Source: Takakia lepidozioides (taxonomy: Eukaryota; Streptophyta; Takakiopsida; Takakiales; Takakiaceae). Taken from it: a stretch of 25,000 nt of DNA. The DNA lies in the NCBI GenBank assembly GCA_030704615.1, contig JAKLZA010000038.1:1-25000 (forward strand), written 5' to 3'. Under the pieces are notes generated by a model that was not told the origin of the DNA, made no database searches, and worked only from the letters and a program-made list of their open reading frames with translations. Shown in pieces: positions 1 through 10,900 of the stretch; position 1 is the stretch's first letter; each line of letters begins with the position of its first letter. Both the position numbers and the translations under genes were made by a program.

Positions 1-1210
1 AGTTTGTTAGCAAAATAGAACAACGTCGTCAGTGAATACAAAACAGAATTGACCTGCCCTGGGTGGCTTTCCCTCATACACAAAGGCACACCTAGCTTTG
101 CAAAGGTTCCACAAAGTGAGAGCCCTCAGAGTTGCCCATACAGGACAGGAAACTTGAGAACCAGCAGGCAGCCAATTCAAGAGAAGCAATGAAGAAGGGG
201 GAGGGGCGGGGAGGGGAGCGAGTCTCAATTAGAGTAAAAACATAAGACCGCTCTCCAAACCTTGGCAGGCAGTTGACATTCTGCCAGACAGTGCTCAATA
301 GATTCTAGCTGGACCTGACATGAAGCGCATAAGGAGTTGTTGAGCTGCGTAGCCAAGTTGACAGGCAAAATTCTATGAGCCAGCTTCCATAAAAAACCGG
401 ATTTTTTTGCAACCCTTAGTTGTCACCAGATGTCTTTCCACACCTTATTCCAATCATTTTGGGTCAGATTTAAATGAACCATTTTGATTTCCACTTGAAC
501 GAAGGATCTGGTGGGTTTCAGCAATGAGTAGTCCATCTTCACAGAATAGACGAAGAAATGGAAGTGGTGTTTGTCCATCTAGCTCCACTCCCCGGGGTCA
601 AATTGCAGGGCAGCCAGGGGGTAGGATAGGAACCAGTTACAAGACGAGTGCATGGCCCATTGGAATTCCTGCCCTTGTGGCGGGAGTGGGTTTGCATTAC
701 CCTTCCCATCCACCACCCTGCTAGCTGGATATAAGGAGTGTTTGCTGATTTCTGCCGTGCCTCTGGACTGCAAAGTGCCCTCTTGGTCTGTTGTAAAGGT
801 AATACTAGATGTTGTGTTGTCATCCAGAGCAAGGGTCAGGATCACCGTATTCCCACCATTGTGTGTAGAAGCCAACTAAGCTGGCAGCTTCCATGTGTGG
901 CCTCCATCTGTGAACAAAGGGACCATGTATTGAGGCACTTCAGCCAGCAGAGAGCCACCAGGAAGGCTAAGCCTTAGCACGCCTAGGGCCTAGCAGTGAG
1001 TTCACCAATGGCTCTGGCAAGAAGTTGTCGTTCTCCCAAATGCTGCCCATGTGTGTAAAGCCACAGTACTCCCAAAAAACCCACTTAGATTTCTACTGCA
1101 ATAGCACTCCCAAGCCCATGTTATAATTCCCAAATAGAGGCTGGCGGAAGCATTCAGCAAAATTGAAAGAAATCATCTGGGTAAGAGAGGGCCTGATTGC
1201 TTGTCATGCT
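1..1210 (-). pseudogene. LINE ORF2 C-terminal relic (minus strand, truncated by window edge)
   Basis: Reading the minus strand, broken frames match the C-terminal half of the full-length LINE at 4525-13127. Near 1130-1170 a peptide FRQPLFGN parallels RQPIFGN of the intact element. Near 582-615 the peptide LAALQFDPGEWS parallels LAQLQWDPGEWTW. About 285-470 gives a zinc-binding reverse-transcriptase tail (zf-RVT type), with FLWKLAHRILPVNL, then CASC, then IEHCLAEC. Residues near 60-110 (ARCAFVYEGKP) parallel SRCAFFFDHKP after the zinc domain. Several in-frame stops and shifts interrupt it, so it is dead. Protein divergence from the full-length copy is large, so this is an older or different LINE subfamily. 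The 3' end lies outside the window, and the upper boundary (about 1200) is approximate because similarity fades there. Confidence 0.8.
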
Positions 1211-1366
1211 GCCTGTCAAGGACAAGAACATGACTGAACACAAACAAGAGATCAAACTAGAGGTACAAGACTAAACAAGAAGTCAAGGTCGGCATGGCCG
1301 AATGCATGGTGGGTAAACATGAATCAAGATTATCTTTATAACAATGGACAAGAGTACAAGGTACTA

Positions 1367-1460
1367 GAACTCGACTCGAATACAAGAATGCTGGAAACTG
1401 GACTGGAATACCAGATACTTGAAACTGGACTAGAGTACTGGAAGCTGGACTGGAGTACTG
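1367..1460. repeat. Short tandem repeat, 20-27 bp units
   Basis: Four imperfect units start at about 1367, 1394, 1421 and 1441. Each begins with a variant of GAAACTGGACTGGAATAC; two carry a 7-9 nt spacer and two do not. In one plus frame the unit reads as LETGLEY repeats (positions 1319-1504), but there is no other sign that this frame is coding. Confidence 0.75.
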
Positions 1461-1668
1461 GGACTGGGAACAAGAGTAGCTTGAACTTGTGTTGGCGAGA
1501 CTGAAGAGTGTCCAATCTCGCCTCCTACATATACTGGCTACTAAGAAGTTCCCTAAGAAGCTTCCCCTGTAGAGGTTTTTTTATGGAGAAGCTTTCTTAA
1601 GCAAAAGAGGTATCTTGATAAAGAAGTTTCTCCAAAGGAAGCTTCCTCAGCAGTTTCCCAAGTTACTC

Positions 1669-1775
1669 TTGGTAATTTGGTAAACTCCCGGTAATTTGGT
1701 AACTAATAAAACATGATAGATCATGGTAACTTCCGGTAACATGGTAACTTCTGGTATTTACTCTTGGTAAGTTCC
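1669..1775. repeat. GGTAA-rich degenerate repeat
   Basis: About eight scattered copies of TTGGTAA, CCGGTAA or ATGGTAACTT occur in about 100 bp, interrupted by the small palindrome CATGAT-AG-ATCATG. It is low-complexity sequence of unknown origin. Confidence 0.6.
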
Positions 1776-2523
1776 TCTTGGCTATGTCCGTGACACTGCC
1801 CAAACAGATTGCCAGGGGCAATGTGACAATGGCAAATAGTCTGGGGTATTGGAATGGTCATAGTTATTTTCACTCTTTAATCAAAATCCTCAACGACAAC
1901 CACTACAACCCATTTTGGCTCTCAACAACACCCAACCAACCAATCAACCAACCACAGATGTCTTATTATTCTTTGGCCAAAGTTCAGCGTTTTTTTATTT
2001 TTATTTTTTATTTAACCAACAGGGACAGTGGCTTGGATTAAAAATGAGGAAAAAATAACCTCAAGCAACATACCATGAAGGTAGAGAAAGGGGACAATGC
2101 CCCGTGACCAAAATACGCAGGTTGCAGCAAAAATTAGGGATAGAATCTGCTATCTAAGAAAAGCCTCTAGATTATGGCGTTCCTACGCCTGGTAGCATTT
2201 GTTTTTTTGAAATTTGGAATTCATCACAAGTGGCTGCAGAAAGTAGACATACATTCTGTTCATCCACTGAAAGTAGGATAGAATCATCCATTTCCATACT
2301 TTAATCCATCTATATCATCCATATTAGGCAAATTTATCCATAATTGTTTTTAATTTGGAGAAGTTTGGCAATTTCATCCATGATAAAATAGGGAATTTGC
2401 AACAAAATATTCTATTTTATTTTTTTGAGGTTGAAATCTGACGAAAATTCATCAATAAAAAAAACGTTGGGCCAAATGCAATCTTAGATCGAATAAAGTT
2501 AAGCTTCCTCCCCTTTCATCTAA
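1776..2523. other. Intergenic, no gene recognised
   Basis: This is AT-rich sequence with T-rich runs near 1988-2012 and 2417-2428. The open frame at 1778-2041 has no recognisable domain and ends inside low-complexity sequence. I see no gene here. Confidence 0.6.
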
Positions 2524-2573
2524 AAGTTTAATATTTATTTATTTTTTAAATTAAAAATTAAAAAATAAAACTT
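2524..2573. repeat. AT-rich inverted repeat (imperfect palindrome)
   Basis: The left end AAGTTT (2524-2529) pairs with AAACTT (2568-2573). The inner arms TTTATTTTTTAA and TTAAAAAATAAA are also complementary, giving a hairpin of roughly 20-bp imperfect arms. It lies about 20-30 bp before the start of similarity to the LINE relic. Confidence 0.65.
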
Positions 2574-2589
2574 AGACAACTTTGACTGT

Positions 2590-3575
2590 CTAAAGAGGCC
2601 TCTCTTTTGGTTAAAAGCTGGGATTAATTGGTCTCTAAAAGGTGAGAAAATGAGGAAGTATTTCTTCTTGAAAGCCAAACTGAGAAGTATGGCTACTTTC
2701 ATTGTGGCTCTCAAAGATCTTCACGGGAACCCTCTTCTATTCCTAACGAGATGGCTACCTTTGTTGCCAATTACTTTCTGAATCTTTTCAGCAAACCTGA
2801 CTCTATCCCCTACCCTTCTGCAAGAGCCATATCTTCCATCCCTCGCTATATGATAACGATATTACCATGCTTAATATTGCTACCTTCACCATAGAAGAAT
2901 TAGGCCAAGGGGTTCGCATCCTCAACTCTAGATAGCCCCGGGTCTTGATGGGATGTCCATCGAATTTTTTGCATCTCTTTGGCTTGATATTGGTGATGAC
3001 TTTCTTCAGATGGCTAATCATATCATTTCTCAAGGGATTATGCCCTTACAAATGTCCTTAGGGCTTATTATCTTGATATTCAAAAAAAAAATCGTGATCT
3101 CATCACCAACTACCACCTGGTTTACAAGATTATAGCAAAGACCTTGGTGCTCCGTCTTCAATCTCTGCTGCCAAAAATCATCAGCCAGAGCAAACTGGCT
3201 TTCTTAAGAACCGTATGATCCTGGACAATTTGCTTTTCTTGAATGAAGCTTTGCACAAGGCTAATATTTGTGGTTGGCATTTAGCCATGCTTATGCTTGA
3301 CTTTGAAAAAGCATTTGATAGCATCAACTGAAATTTCCTCCATGGGGCTTTCCTGAAGAACGGAATTCAAGTAAGTTTCCTCTCATGCCATGATGGATCT
3401 TCATTCTACTCAATTCAACCTCCAGTAAAGGTGATGGTTAATGGTAGTATCTCTAAGCCCTTCCCTCTCTTTCATTCTGTTCGCCAAGGCTTGCCCTCTG
3501 GCCCTCCTCTGGCCCTCCTCTGGCCCCCTTTTTGTTCTTCATTGCAGCAGACGCACTTGCATTAGGCACATGTTG
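2590..3575 (+). pseudogene. Degenerate LINE ORF2 reverse transcriptase fragment
   Basis: Broken plus-strand frames align with the reverse transcriptase of the full-length LINE at 9040-9990. At 2620-2690 it parallels the stretch read as INWSLKGETMSRYFFLKAK. At 3200-3335 it shows NRMILDN, a linker, and LMLDFEKAFDSIN, which is the catalytic-palm motif A region, followed by a TGA. At 3430-3560 it shows VMVNG, SVRQGLP and FFIAADAL (motif B region). Stops and frameshifts are frequent, the N-terminal endonuclease is missing, and a clear YADD box is not preserved. Weak similarity may continue to about 3770. The A-rich run at 3961-3983 might be its old tail, but that link is inference. Confidence 0.85.
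3499..3527. repeat. 11-bp tandem repeat (TGGCCCTCCTC, about 2.6 copies)
   Basis: Units start at 3499, 3510 and 3521, inside the motif B region of the LINE relic. The intact element has a single copy of the equivalent stretch (near 9945). This is a local expansion after the copy lost function. Confidence 0.85.
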
Positions 3576-4512
3576 CAGCAATGGACAAAGTGGGGAGGGC
3601 TTGCATATAGAGCTTAAACGATTTTTTGCAGAATGGCTCGTATTTCAATATCTTCAACTCATGATGATTTTACTCATTCTTATGAAAAGCAACGGTTGGC
3701 TATCAGTAGGTTGTTCGGATGGTTTCCCGAGTTTGAAAGCTGCTTAAAGCTTTGTTTGTTGCATTCTGGTCTGAGTACTTGGTTGTGGTTGAAGCTATAG
3801 CTGCTCAATATTTGCCGGCACTGGGTGTTGTTCAAGATCACCACACTTCACACATAAGAGCATAGATAAGGTACTTGGATTAAAGCTCTCCCAACTCATA
3901 TTTGGCAAAGCTCTTAGCTAGTTTTGCCCTCAGCAGTGAAAGTTCTTCCCACGTGCTCGCAAAAAAAATAAAAAAAATAAAATCAGCATTCCGGATTTCA
4001 TGAGCCAATTACTAGGCCAGTGGTTGTTCCAAGAGAGTGATCGCCCACAAATTAAAATTACGGAGAAGAGAAAATAACTTAATGACAGTTTTCAATTGAG
4101 AGATTTATTGCACAAAATCTTTTGAAGACACTTATATTGAGAGTAGATTGCAAGCATTGAGAGAGAGAGACAAACAGACAGACTAAAGAAATTACACTAT
4201 CAGCGATTGTAGCTGGATGCATGACGCAACGTTAAATTTTATAAAGAACAATTGCTTGTAGATGCTAAATGCTAGATCTATGGTGATAAAACAAAAGAAT
4301 GCAAGTATACAATAGCGCGGCAAACCAAATAGAAAAGCTATAAAGATTTTGTTTGCAACATGTGCCTCATAGTCTTCTTGAAACAACTACTCACAAAAGA
4401 AATAAAGAAAGAGTTCCATGATAAACAAAGGAGTACTATTCCCCGCCGTAGTACCCTCTGGTTTGAAATTTTAATTTAAAAAAACCCAATAACAATACCT
4501 AGATTTTCAGTG
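3576..4512. other. Intergenic, no gene recognised
   Basis: It holds an A-rich tract (3961-3983), a short GA/CAGA microsatellite (about 4160-4182) and otherwise unassigned AT-rich DNA. The minus-strand open frame at 4192-4386 has no recognisable domain. It ends at the putative target-site duplication of the large LINE. Confidence 0.6.
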
Positions 4513-4524
4513 GTATTGAAAAAT
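4513..4524. repeat. Putative target-site duplication, 5' copy
   Basis: GTATTGAAAAAT here recurs exactly at 13131-13142. Allowing one indel the match extends upstream (AGTG-GTATT against AGT-GTATT), to about 15 bp. Such a repeat is expected to flank a LINE inserted by target-primed reverse transcription. It immediately precedes the GC-richer 5' UTR. Confidence 0.7.
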
Positions 4525-5439
4525 AGATGGAGCTCCGCAGGCTGCAGAGAGGGGGACTGCGGGACTTAAGCTTTTTCTCGCTCCTTCGTGCTCCCTGGGC
4601 CTCGTCTTGCTGGTTTTGTTTACTATAATTTTCGTGTTGCATGCCAGGGTTTGGCATTCATAGTTGTGTTCAATTCGCTATCTTGCTTTCCGTTTTGGTT
4701 ATCCCGAAACCAATAGGGGTGATCTTTTTTCTCTCATGCTTTTCTGGCCTAGATTTTGGTTTAAGCTCCCTTCGCCTCAGTTCTAGGTGTTCTCTCCTTG
4801 ATTGTCTGGTTCTAGCACCAATGCTACTCTCTGGCTTGTCGCTGCTGGTCCCCTTGCGCTGAGTGGAGGGATAGGGAGCTCCTTTAAGGCAACTTGCTTG
4901 CATTAGTGTCTCAAGGGTGCCCTCAAGCTTATGCTGGATCCCCCTCCTCGATTTGATTCAATGACGGTCTGGAGCTGTGGCGTGGCGAGCTCTCGGGGTT
5001 GTGGCTGTTGGCAAGTGGCAGAGGGGAGTGTGTTTGCAGGTGTTCCGGGCCCTTCTTCAGCCGCGTTCTGTCTCACTGATCGGCCTCCTCCTGATGTAAA
5101 CCTAATCTCTTTAGTATTGCTTGCTTCGGTTCCTTCCATCGGTGCTCCGTCATTCAGGGTTTGCTCTCGAGCTTTGTGGTTTCTCAAGCTCCTCTTCTTA
5201 GGGTGCTTTGATCTGGCTTTGATCATCATGGATTTTTGGTGGTTTGTACCTCCCTTCTAGGGGATTTGCCTCTTCTGAGTAGCCCTTGTTCGTAATTTCC
5301 TTTGGGTGTCTCGTTTCTTTGTCAGGAATCCAAACTTAATTTTTTTGTTTCATTCTAGATTTCTCCCTTGGGCTGTTGCTGATTCCTAGCTTGGGGATTT
5401 GGAGCTTGGCTATCGCTGCTCTGTCGTCTGTTTCTGCTT
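4525..5439 (+). promoter_or_regulatory. LINE 5' UTR with presumed internal promoter
   Basis: About 915 bp lie between the 5' direct repeat and the first ORF1 methionine. LINEs usually carry their internal promoter here, but no specific promoter element can be pointed to. Small open frames (4641-4862, 4931-5260) are T- and C-rich and resemble no known family, so I treat them as chance frames or upstream ORFs. Confidence 0.5.
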
Positions 5440-7932
5440 TTGTCTCTGTGGGTTTCTACCATGCAACTGTGGGGCAGTGTCATGGGTGGAAGAGGTCGTA
5501 GAGGACAGTTTCCCACTATGAGAGGGAAGGGAATAGGAGGACTTTGGGGATTCCTTTCGGGATCCTCGGGTGAAACCTCAACTTCTTCCTTGCAATCTAT
5601 GCTGGGCAAAGGCCGTTTTCATGTGGCTTCTCCCCCCATGTCGTCCGAGGTTGAGATCTGGCCGGAACCTTTGGATATCTTGGTCTCTGATGAGCCGATT
5701 CATCCCATTAACATGGAAACTGTCCGCTGTCAGACTTCTGAAATGCAAGCTATGGGGGTTCTTCTTCACTTTCCTGGTCGTCTGAAGGATCGAGATTGGG
5801 TTAGAGAGTGGGTCCATGATCATTTGGGGGGTGAGGGTCAGCTACACCAGCTCTTTTGTTTACCCATGGGCAGGGGTTTTTTTGCTGTCATGTTTGATTC
5901 TCAGGAAGCTGCGGCTAGGGCCTTGTCCTTTAATCCTTGCATGTCTGTTCACAAGGTCCATAAATTTCCTTGGTCCAAGGATTGGGGTCACAAAAATGGG
6001 GTTTTTTGTCGCCCTCGCATCATCTCTTTGCCTTTCCTTCCGTGTCAGTATCTAGCTTTCCTTCCTGAAATTGGCACTAGATTCGGTGACTATCTGGGCT
6101 GTTTGAGTATTTTTGACCTAGAAGCCACCAACTCCATGGTTGCGGAGTTGACAGGATGGGGTCCCCTTTCAAATATCAGTAGGATTGGGGATATTTTAGC
6201 CCCCAAGATAGTGGTGTTAATGCCCGTGTTGGCATTAGTTCCAAAAGCCATTAGGCTTCCTTCTCTTGTTGCTCCGTTTATTACTGTCGCCGTTTTCGAA
6301 GAGCAATTCTGCATGGTTTGTCATGGGTGTAATGGAGGAGGCCATTTTAAAGTTGATTGTCCTTTTTTGAAGAAAAAAAAGAGATGGCAACTACTGCTGC
6401 TGTGGTTCCCCCTGTCTCACTTCCCACTCCACCCCCTCCTCCCATCCCTCCTCTCTCCTCTCCTTTGCTCATGTTAGCCATTAATCGAATGGTTGTGTCT
6501 TCTTCCTCTCCGGGGCCTTCTTCTCCGTGTCCCTCAAAGAGACAAAGGACTCCGGCCAAGCCTGTTGGCAAGTCCCCTTCTCCCTCTCCCCGTAAGATTA
6601 CTCTTCCCCCCTCCGCCAACATCTCGCTCTTGGAAAAGGCTCTCCTGCCTCAAGTTTTCTCCATCTCTCATTTATGGAATCTACGGGTCCTAGTTTTCAG
6701 GACAGTCTGGCCTCTCGCTATCTTCGTCTTCGGTCCTTCAGTAATCTTCATTTGACCCCATGGTCTCCGGTTTCTGGGGTTAAAAAATGCAATGCCATCA
6801 TCTCTATCACCCCAATTGTGTTTCAGAAGGTCATGGGCTATCCTCAAATTCTGCTCACTGATCCGGTTTTGGGGCTGGCTACATCTTGGGTATCTCATGA
6901 TGATTTTTTAGAATTTCTTGGTCCGGAGCAAACTGTGGATCTGATCATAAAGAAAGTTCACTCTATTTTCTCCTTGAATTTGGGCTATTTGGCATTGAAT
7001 CCTGGGCTTACTTTGCACTTTGGTTCCTATTTGGTGGATAACTCCAAGCACTCTACTTTTTCCACGGTTCAAGTGTTGGTGGCTTTAGAACAGCGTGAAG
7101 TTACTAAGCCGGGGGAAAGTATTAGGGGTTGTTGGTCTAATGGCAGCTCTATCCCATCTGATTTGGCGGCTTTGATGGATCCTTCGGAGCTTGCGCTGGC
7201 CAGCAGGGCTTTGGATGATGGCTGCCTTCTCATCAATGCCATATCTACAAAAAAAAGCCAAGCTTAAAGGCAAACAATTGCTTATCGAGATGGACCCTGC
7301 TGATGGCAGCTCCCTAGGGGATTTTAATTCTTATTTGGGACCCTTTCAAGAGTTCCCCCCGACTCCAGCTGGGTCTTTGGCCCCGGTACCCCTTCTGGTT
7401 GCGGACTTCCCTCCTCTGGTAATCTTCTCCCCCCCCATCCTTTCCTCAGTGCCATGCGATGACAGTGTTGTTCTTGCTGCTTCAGTTCAGCCCTCCTCGG
7501 AGGACTCCTTGCTGGTCCTTTTTTTTTATTTCTGCTCCTCTATCCAAGAATCGTTGTCACCTTTTGGTCTCTTCCTGTGATAACAAATTTCTCCCCTCGT
7601 TGTATCTCTCTGAAAATGATCTTCTGCATCCTCGGGCCGTCATCTTTGACCTGGCCATCCTTTTGAGTCTTCCAATGGTGAACTTCAATATTTCTTTTTC
7701 TATTCGGAACAAGCTGCAATTTTATTTTTCTCAGTCAGACAAACCGAGAAGAGGCCCGTTGACGGTGGGTCATGTTCAGCTTCGGTTCCCTTCGCTTGTT
7801 TCTTCCTCCCTCTTTTTGTGGGTCTCTGTCCTTCCCTTTCATGATAAAAGAATTAAATTCAAGTTCTCTAAACCATTCAGGCCATCTCTTCAAGGTGACC
7901 CCTTGAGCCTGTTGATGGACAAACCCCCATGA
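5440..7932 (+). pseudogene. LINE ORF1, nucleic-acid-binding protein (frameshifted)
   Basis: ORF1 proteins of plant LINEs bind the element RNA as a nucleic-acid chaperone. The first open segment (5440-6477) has a DUF4283-like region at residues about 95-240. It includes GRGFFAVMFDSQEAA, then LPFLPCQYLAFLPEIGTRFG, which matches the family pattern of a hydrophobic strand followed by LPxLPxxY. It ends with a zinc knuckle CX2CX4HX4C at C294, C297, H302 and C307 (nt 6319-6360). After the A-run at about 6371-6378 the frame changes to a Pro/Ser-rich linker (6357-6755). Further changes lead to an unassigned domain (6674-7267), a linker (7191-7580) and a final segment ending at 7932. At least four frame changes are needed, so this copy is broken. 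The stop overlaps the ORF2 start. The first methionine is chosen because it is the first in the coding-like frame, and translation could begin slightly later. Confidence 0.8.
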
Positions 7933-10900
7933 ACCTTTCTCTCCATTCTTGGAATATCAGAGGTCTGGGCTCTGATTCTGTTGCCCCTAAGAGGACCACA
8001 TTAAAGCGCTGGATTTCTTCTCTTCCCCCCTCTCATTTTATTATCCTTCTTCAAGAACATAAATTAAACTCTGCCACAATTTCAACGCTTGGTAATCAAG
8101 TTTGGCCAGCTTCAGTGGCCTGGTGGAATCCTACCTATGAGGGCTCTCAGGGTGGATCTGCCATTCTTATCTCCCCTTCCCTTCTTCCGTTTGTGTCTTC
8201 GGTGGTTACCTGGATGGTGGGAAGAGTGTAGTGTATTTTTGTTAACACTCCCAACAATGCTGGGTTGCTTGGTATCATCAATGTTTATGCTCATAACTGC
8301 TCCTTGGAGCGAGCTCAACTTTGGTGCCTTATCAGATCTCAGGTTTTGGCCTTGTCTAATGTAGGGCACTGGATTCTTGCCGGGGATTTTAATATGGTGG
8401 AAAACCCATGTGATAGGTTAGCTTCAGAGTCCTCTGTGCTTTCTGTCTCTGAAGTGCATGAATGGGAAGCACTTACTCTCTCGGTGGGCCTTGCAGATAG
8501 TTACTCCTTCCCTCTTTCTCCTGCTTTTTCCTAGACCAACAATCGTAACCCACCAGGTCTGTGCATGGCGAGGCTCAACAGATTCTACTTCTCAGCATCT
8601 ATCTCCTCATGGTTTCATTATCTCCCCATGGGCCCAATCCTCTCTGATTTCGACCATGCAGAGGTTAGGGCCAAAGGTGGCCACGCCTGGAGTCAGGTCT
8701 AAAGGTAGATGGTTTACTAAGATTAACGTAAGTATCTTGAAAATTCCTTGGGTTCTAGAGGCCTTGAAAGCTTGCTGGTCCAGTTCTGCAGGCTTCTTCT
8801 CCTCCCCAACCCTTGGGTTTTTGAATAAGCTTCAGGCCTGTCATAAGCTTTGCATTTCTTTGGCCAGAGATCTTGCAGTTGAGAACAATAGACAGGAGCT
8901 GGCCTTGGTTAAATGTCTTTCGGTTTGTCAAAAGAAGATGGAAAGAAATCGGCATGGTCCCCAAACTTTGATCACTTATCAAGAGGCCAAACGTCGTCTT
9001 GGCCTGTTGCGAAAATCTAAAGACCTTTTTATGAAGATGAAAGCGGGGATCAACTGGTCTTTAAAGGGTGAAACGATGAGTAGGTATTTTTTCTTAAAGG
9101 CTAAACAACGTGGTGCGGCCCAGTCCATTCTCTCCCTTAAAGATGATTCAAACTGCTCTTGTTCTAATCCTAAGCGCATTAATTCCATTGCCAAGAGGTT
9201 CTTTAGGTCCTTGTATACTGCTGATCCTGATTCCCCTAGTATGAGGTTGGCCAGATCCTCTGTTTGTAGTAGAATCCCTGTCATTTTGTCCTCTGCTCAA
9301 GGAGAGAACTTAAACCTTCCCTTCTCTGAGATGGAATTAGCAGATACGTTGGCTGAACTTAAAGATCTTAAATCTCCAGGCATAGATGGCATGCCGACTG
9401 AGTTTTTCAAAGCCCTGTGGTCATCCATCTCATCTGACTTTTTGGCTTTGGCCAATGATATTTTGGCCAAAAACATTATGCCGTCGCAACTTTTCTCAAG
9501 GGGTCATTGCATTAATTTTTAAGAAAGGGGATATTGAGGACATTTCCAATTACCGCCCTATTACCTTGTTGAACGTGTCTTACAAAATCATTGCGAAGGC
9601 CTTGGCTCGGCGGTTGCAACTTCTTCTGCCCTCCCTTATTAGACCTGCCCAGTCTGGCTTTGTAAGGAAAAGGATGATTCTGGACAACATAATTCTCGCC
9701 AATGAGGCCTTGAGTTTTGCCGAAAAATCCAATCAACCTCTGGCTTTACTAATGCTGGATTTCGAAAAGGCTTTTGATCGAATTAACTGGAACTTTCTCA
9801 TTTTGGCGTTGCAGGGTGCGGGCATTCACTCTCAATTCCTTTCTTGGGTTCAAATACTTCTCTTCTCTGCCTCTAGTAGGGTTATGACTAACGGTTACCT
9901 CTCGAAATCATTTGCCCTTCAACGTTCTATTCGCCAGGGATGCCCTTTATCCCCTTTTCTTTTCCTGATTGCCGCAGACTATTTGGGTCACCTTATGGAC
10001 GCACAGCCAAACATTCTGGGTCTTCAAATTCCCTCCCCCTTTTTCTCCCATCCCTTCAATCTCACTTTGTCTATGTATGCCGATGACACGGACTTCTATC
10101 TACGAAATGACTTGCTTGCTAATATTGAGGCTGCTTTGAATACCTTGGACTGCCTGGTCTAAACTGGGCTAAATCTATTGGAATCCTTTCTAAACTTAGT
10201 AGTTCTTTTACGCATTTGCCTAACTGGGGTTTGGATAAGGGCTTGCGCTGGCTACGTGAGGGGGAATCGTGTAAGCTGCTCGGCCATCTGATTGGCCATG
10301 GCCTTTCTCAGCAAGATCGATTCTCTGATTGGCCATTTGATTGACTTTCTGGTGTTCTGCTCAACTGTCCATTGCAGGGAGGGCTTTGGTGGCCAACCAA
10401 CTGTCGGCGGCTATTTGGTTCATAGCCTCAGTCTGGGACCGGGCCCCAAGATTCTTCAATCTATTAAATCTTTGATTCGTAATTTCTTATGGGGTGCCTC
10501 TGATGCTATGATTGCTAGGCGTGCTTTGGTTTCATGGTCCTAGTTATGCCTTAAAAAAAACATGGGGGTCTTGGGATCTTGGACTTGGATAGAGAGATTA
10601 CGGCTTTACTTGGTAAGTGGATTCCCAGGGCCTTCCTGCCCCAGGCTGGTCCGTGGAAGTTCTTCTTTTGCCATAATATTCAGTGCTCAATTCCTGGTTC
10701 TAGTTTGTCATGGCCGTCACCCAGCTTTAGATGGCTGGTCCAGGGAGGCTCTAGAAACACCAAGCAATCTGTGGGTTCCTTGGCCTGGCAAGCCATATTG
10801 GAAAGCCTGGATTCGCCTTCGGGAGTTTCTATACCAAACCCCTCCCATATCTTGGGATGAGGCCCTCCGTCAGCCAATTTTTGGAAACATGCAGCTTAAC

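Noticed and set aside
4931-5260. 109-residue open frame in the LINE 5' UTR
   Set aside because: It has no recognisable domain, and a long opposite-strand frame overlaps it. It is probably a chance frame.
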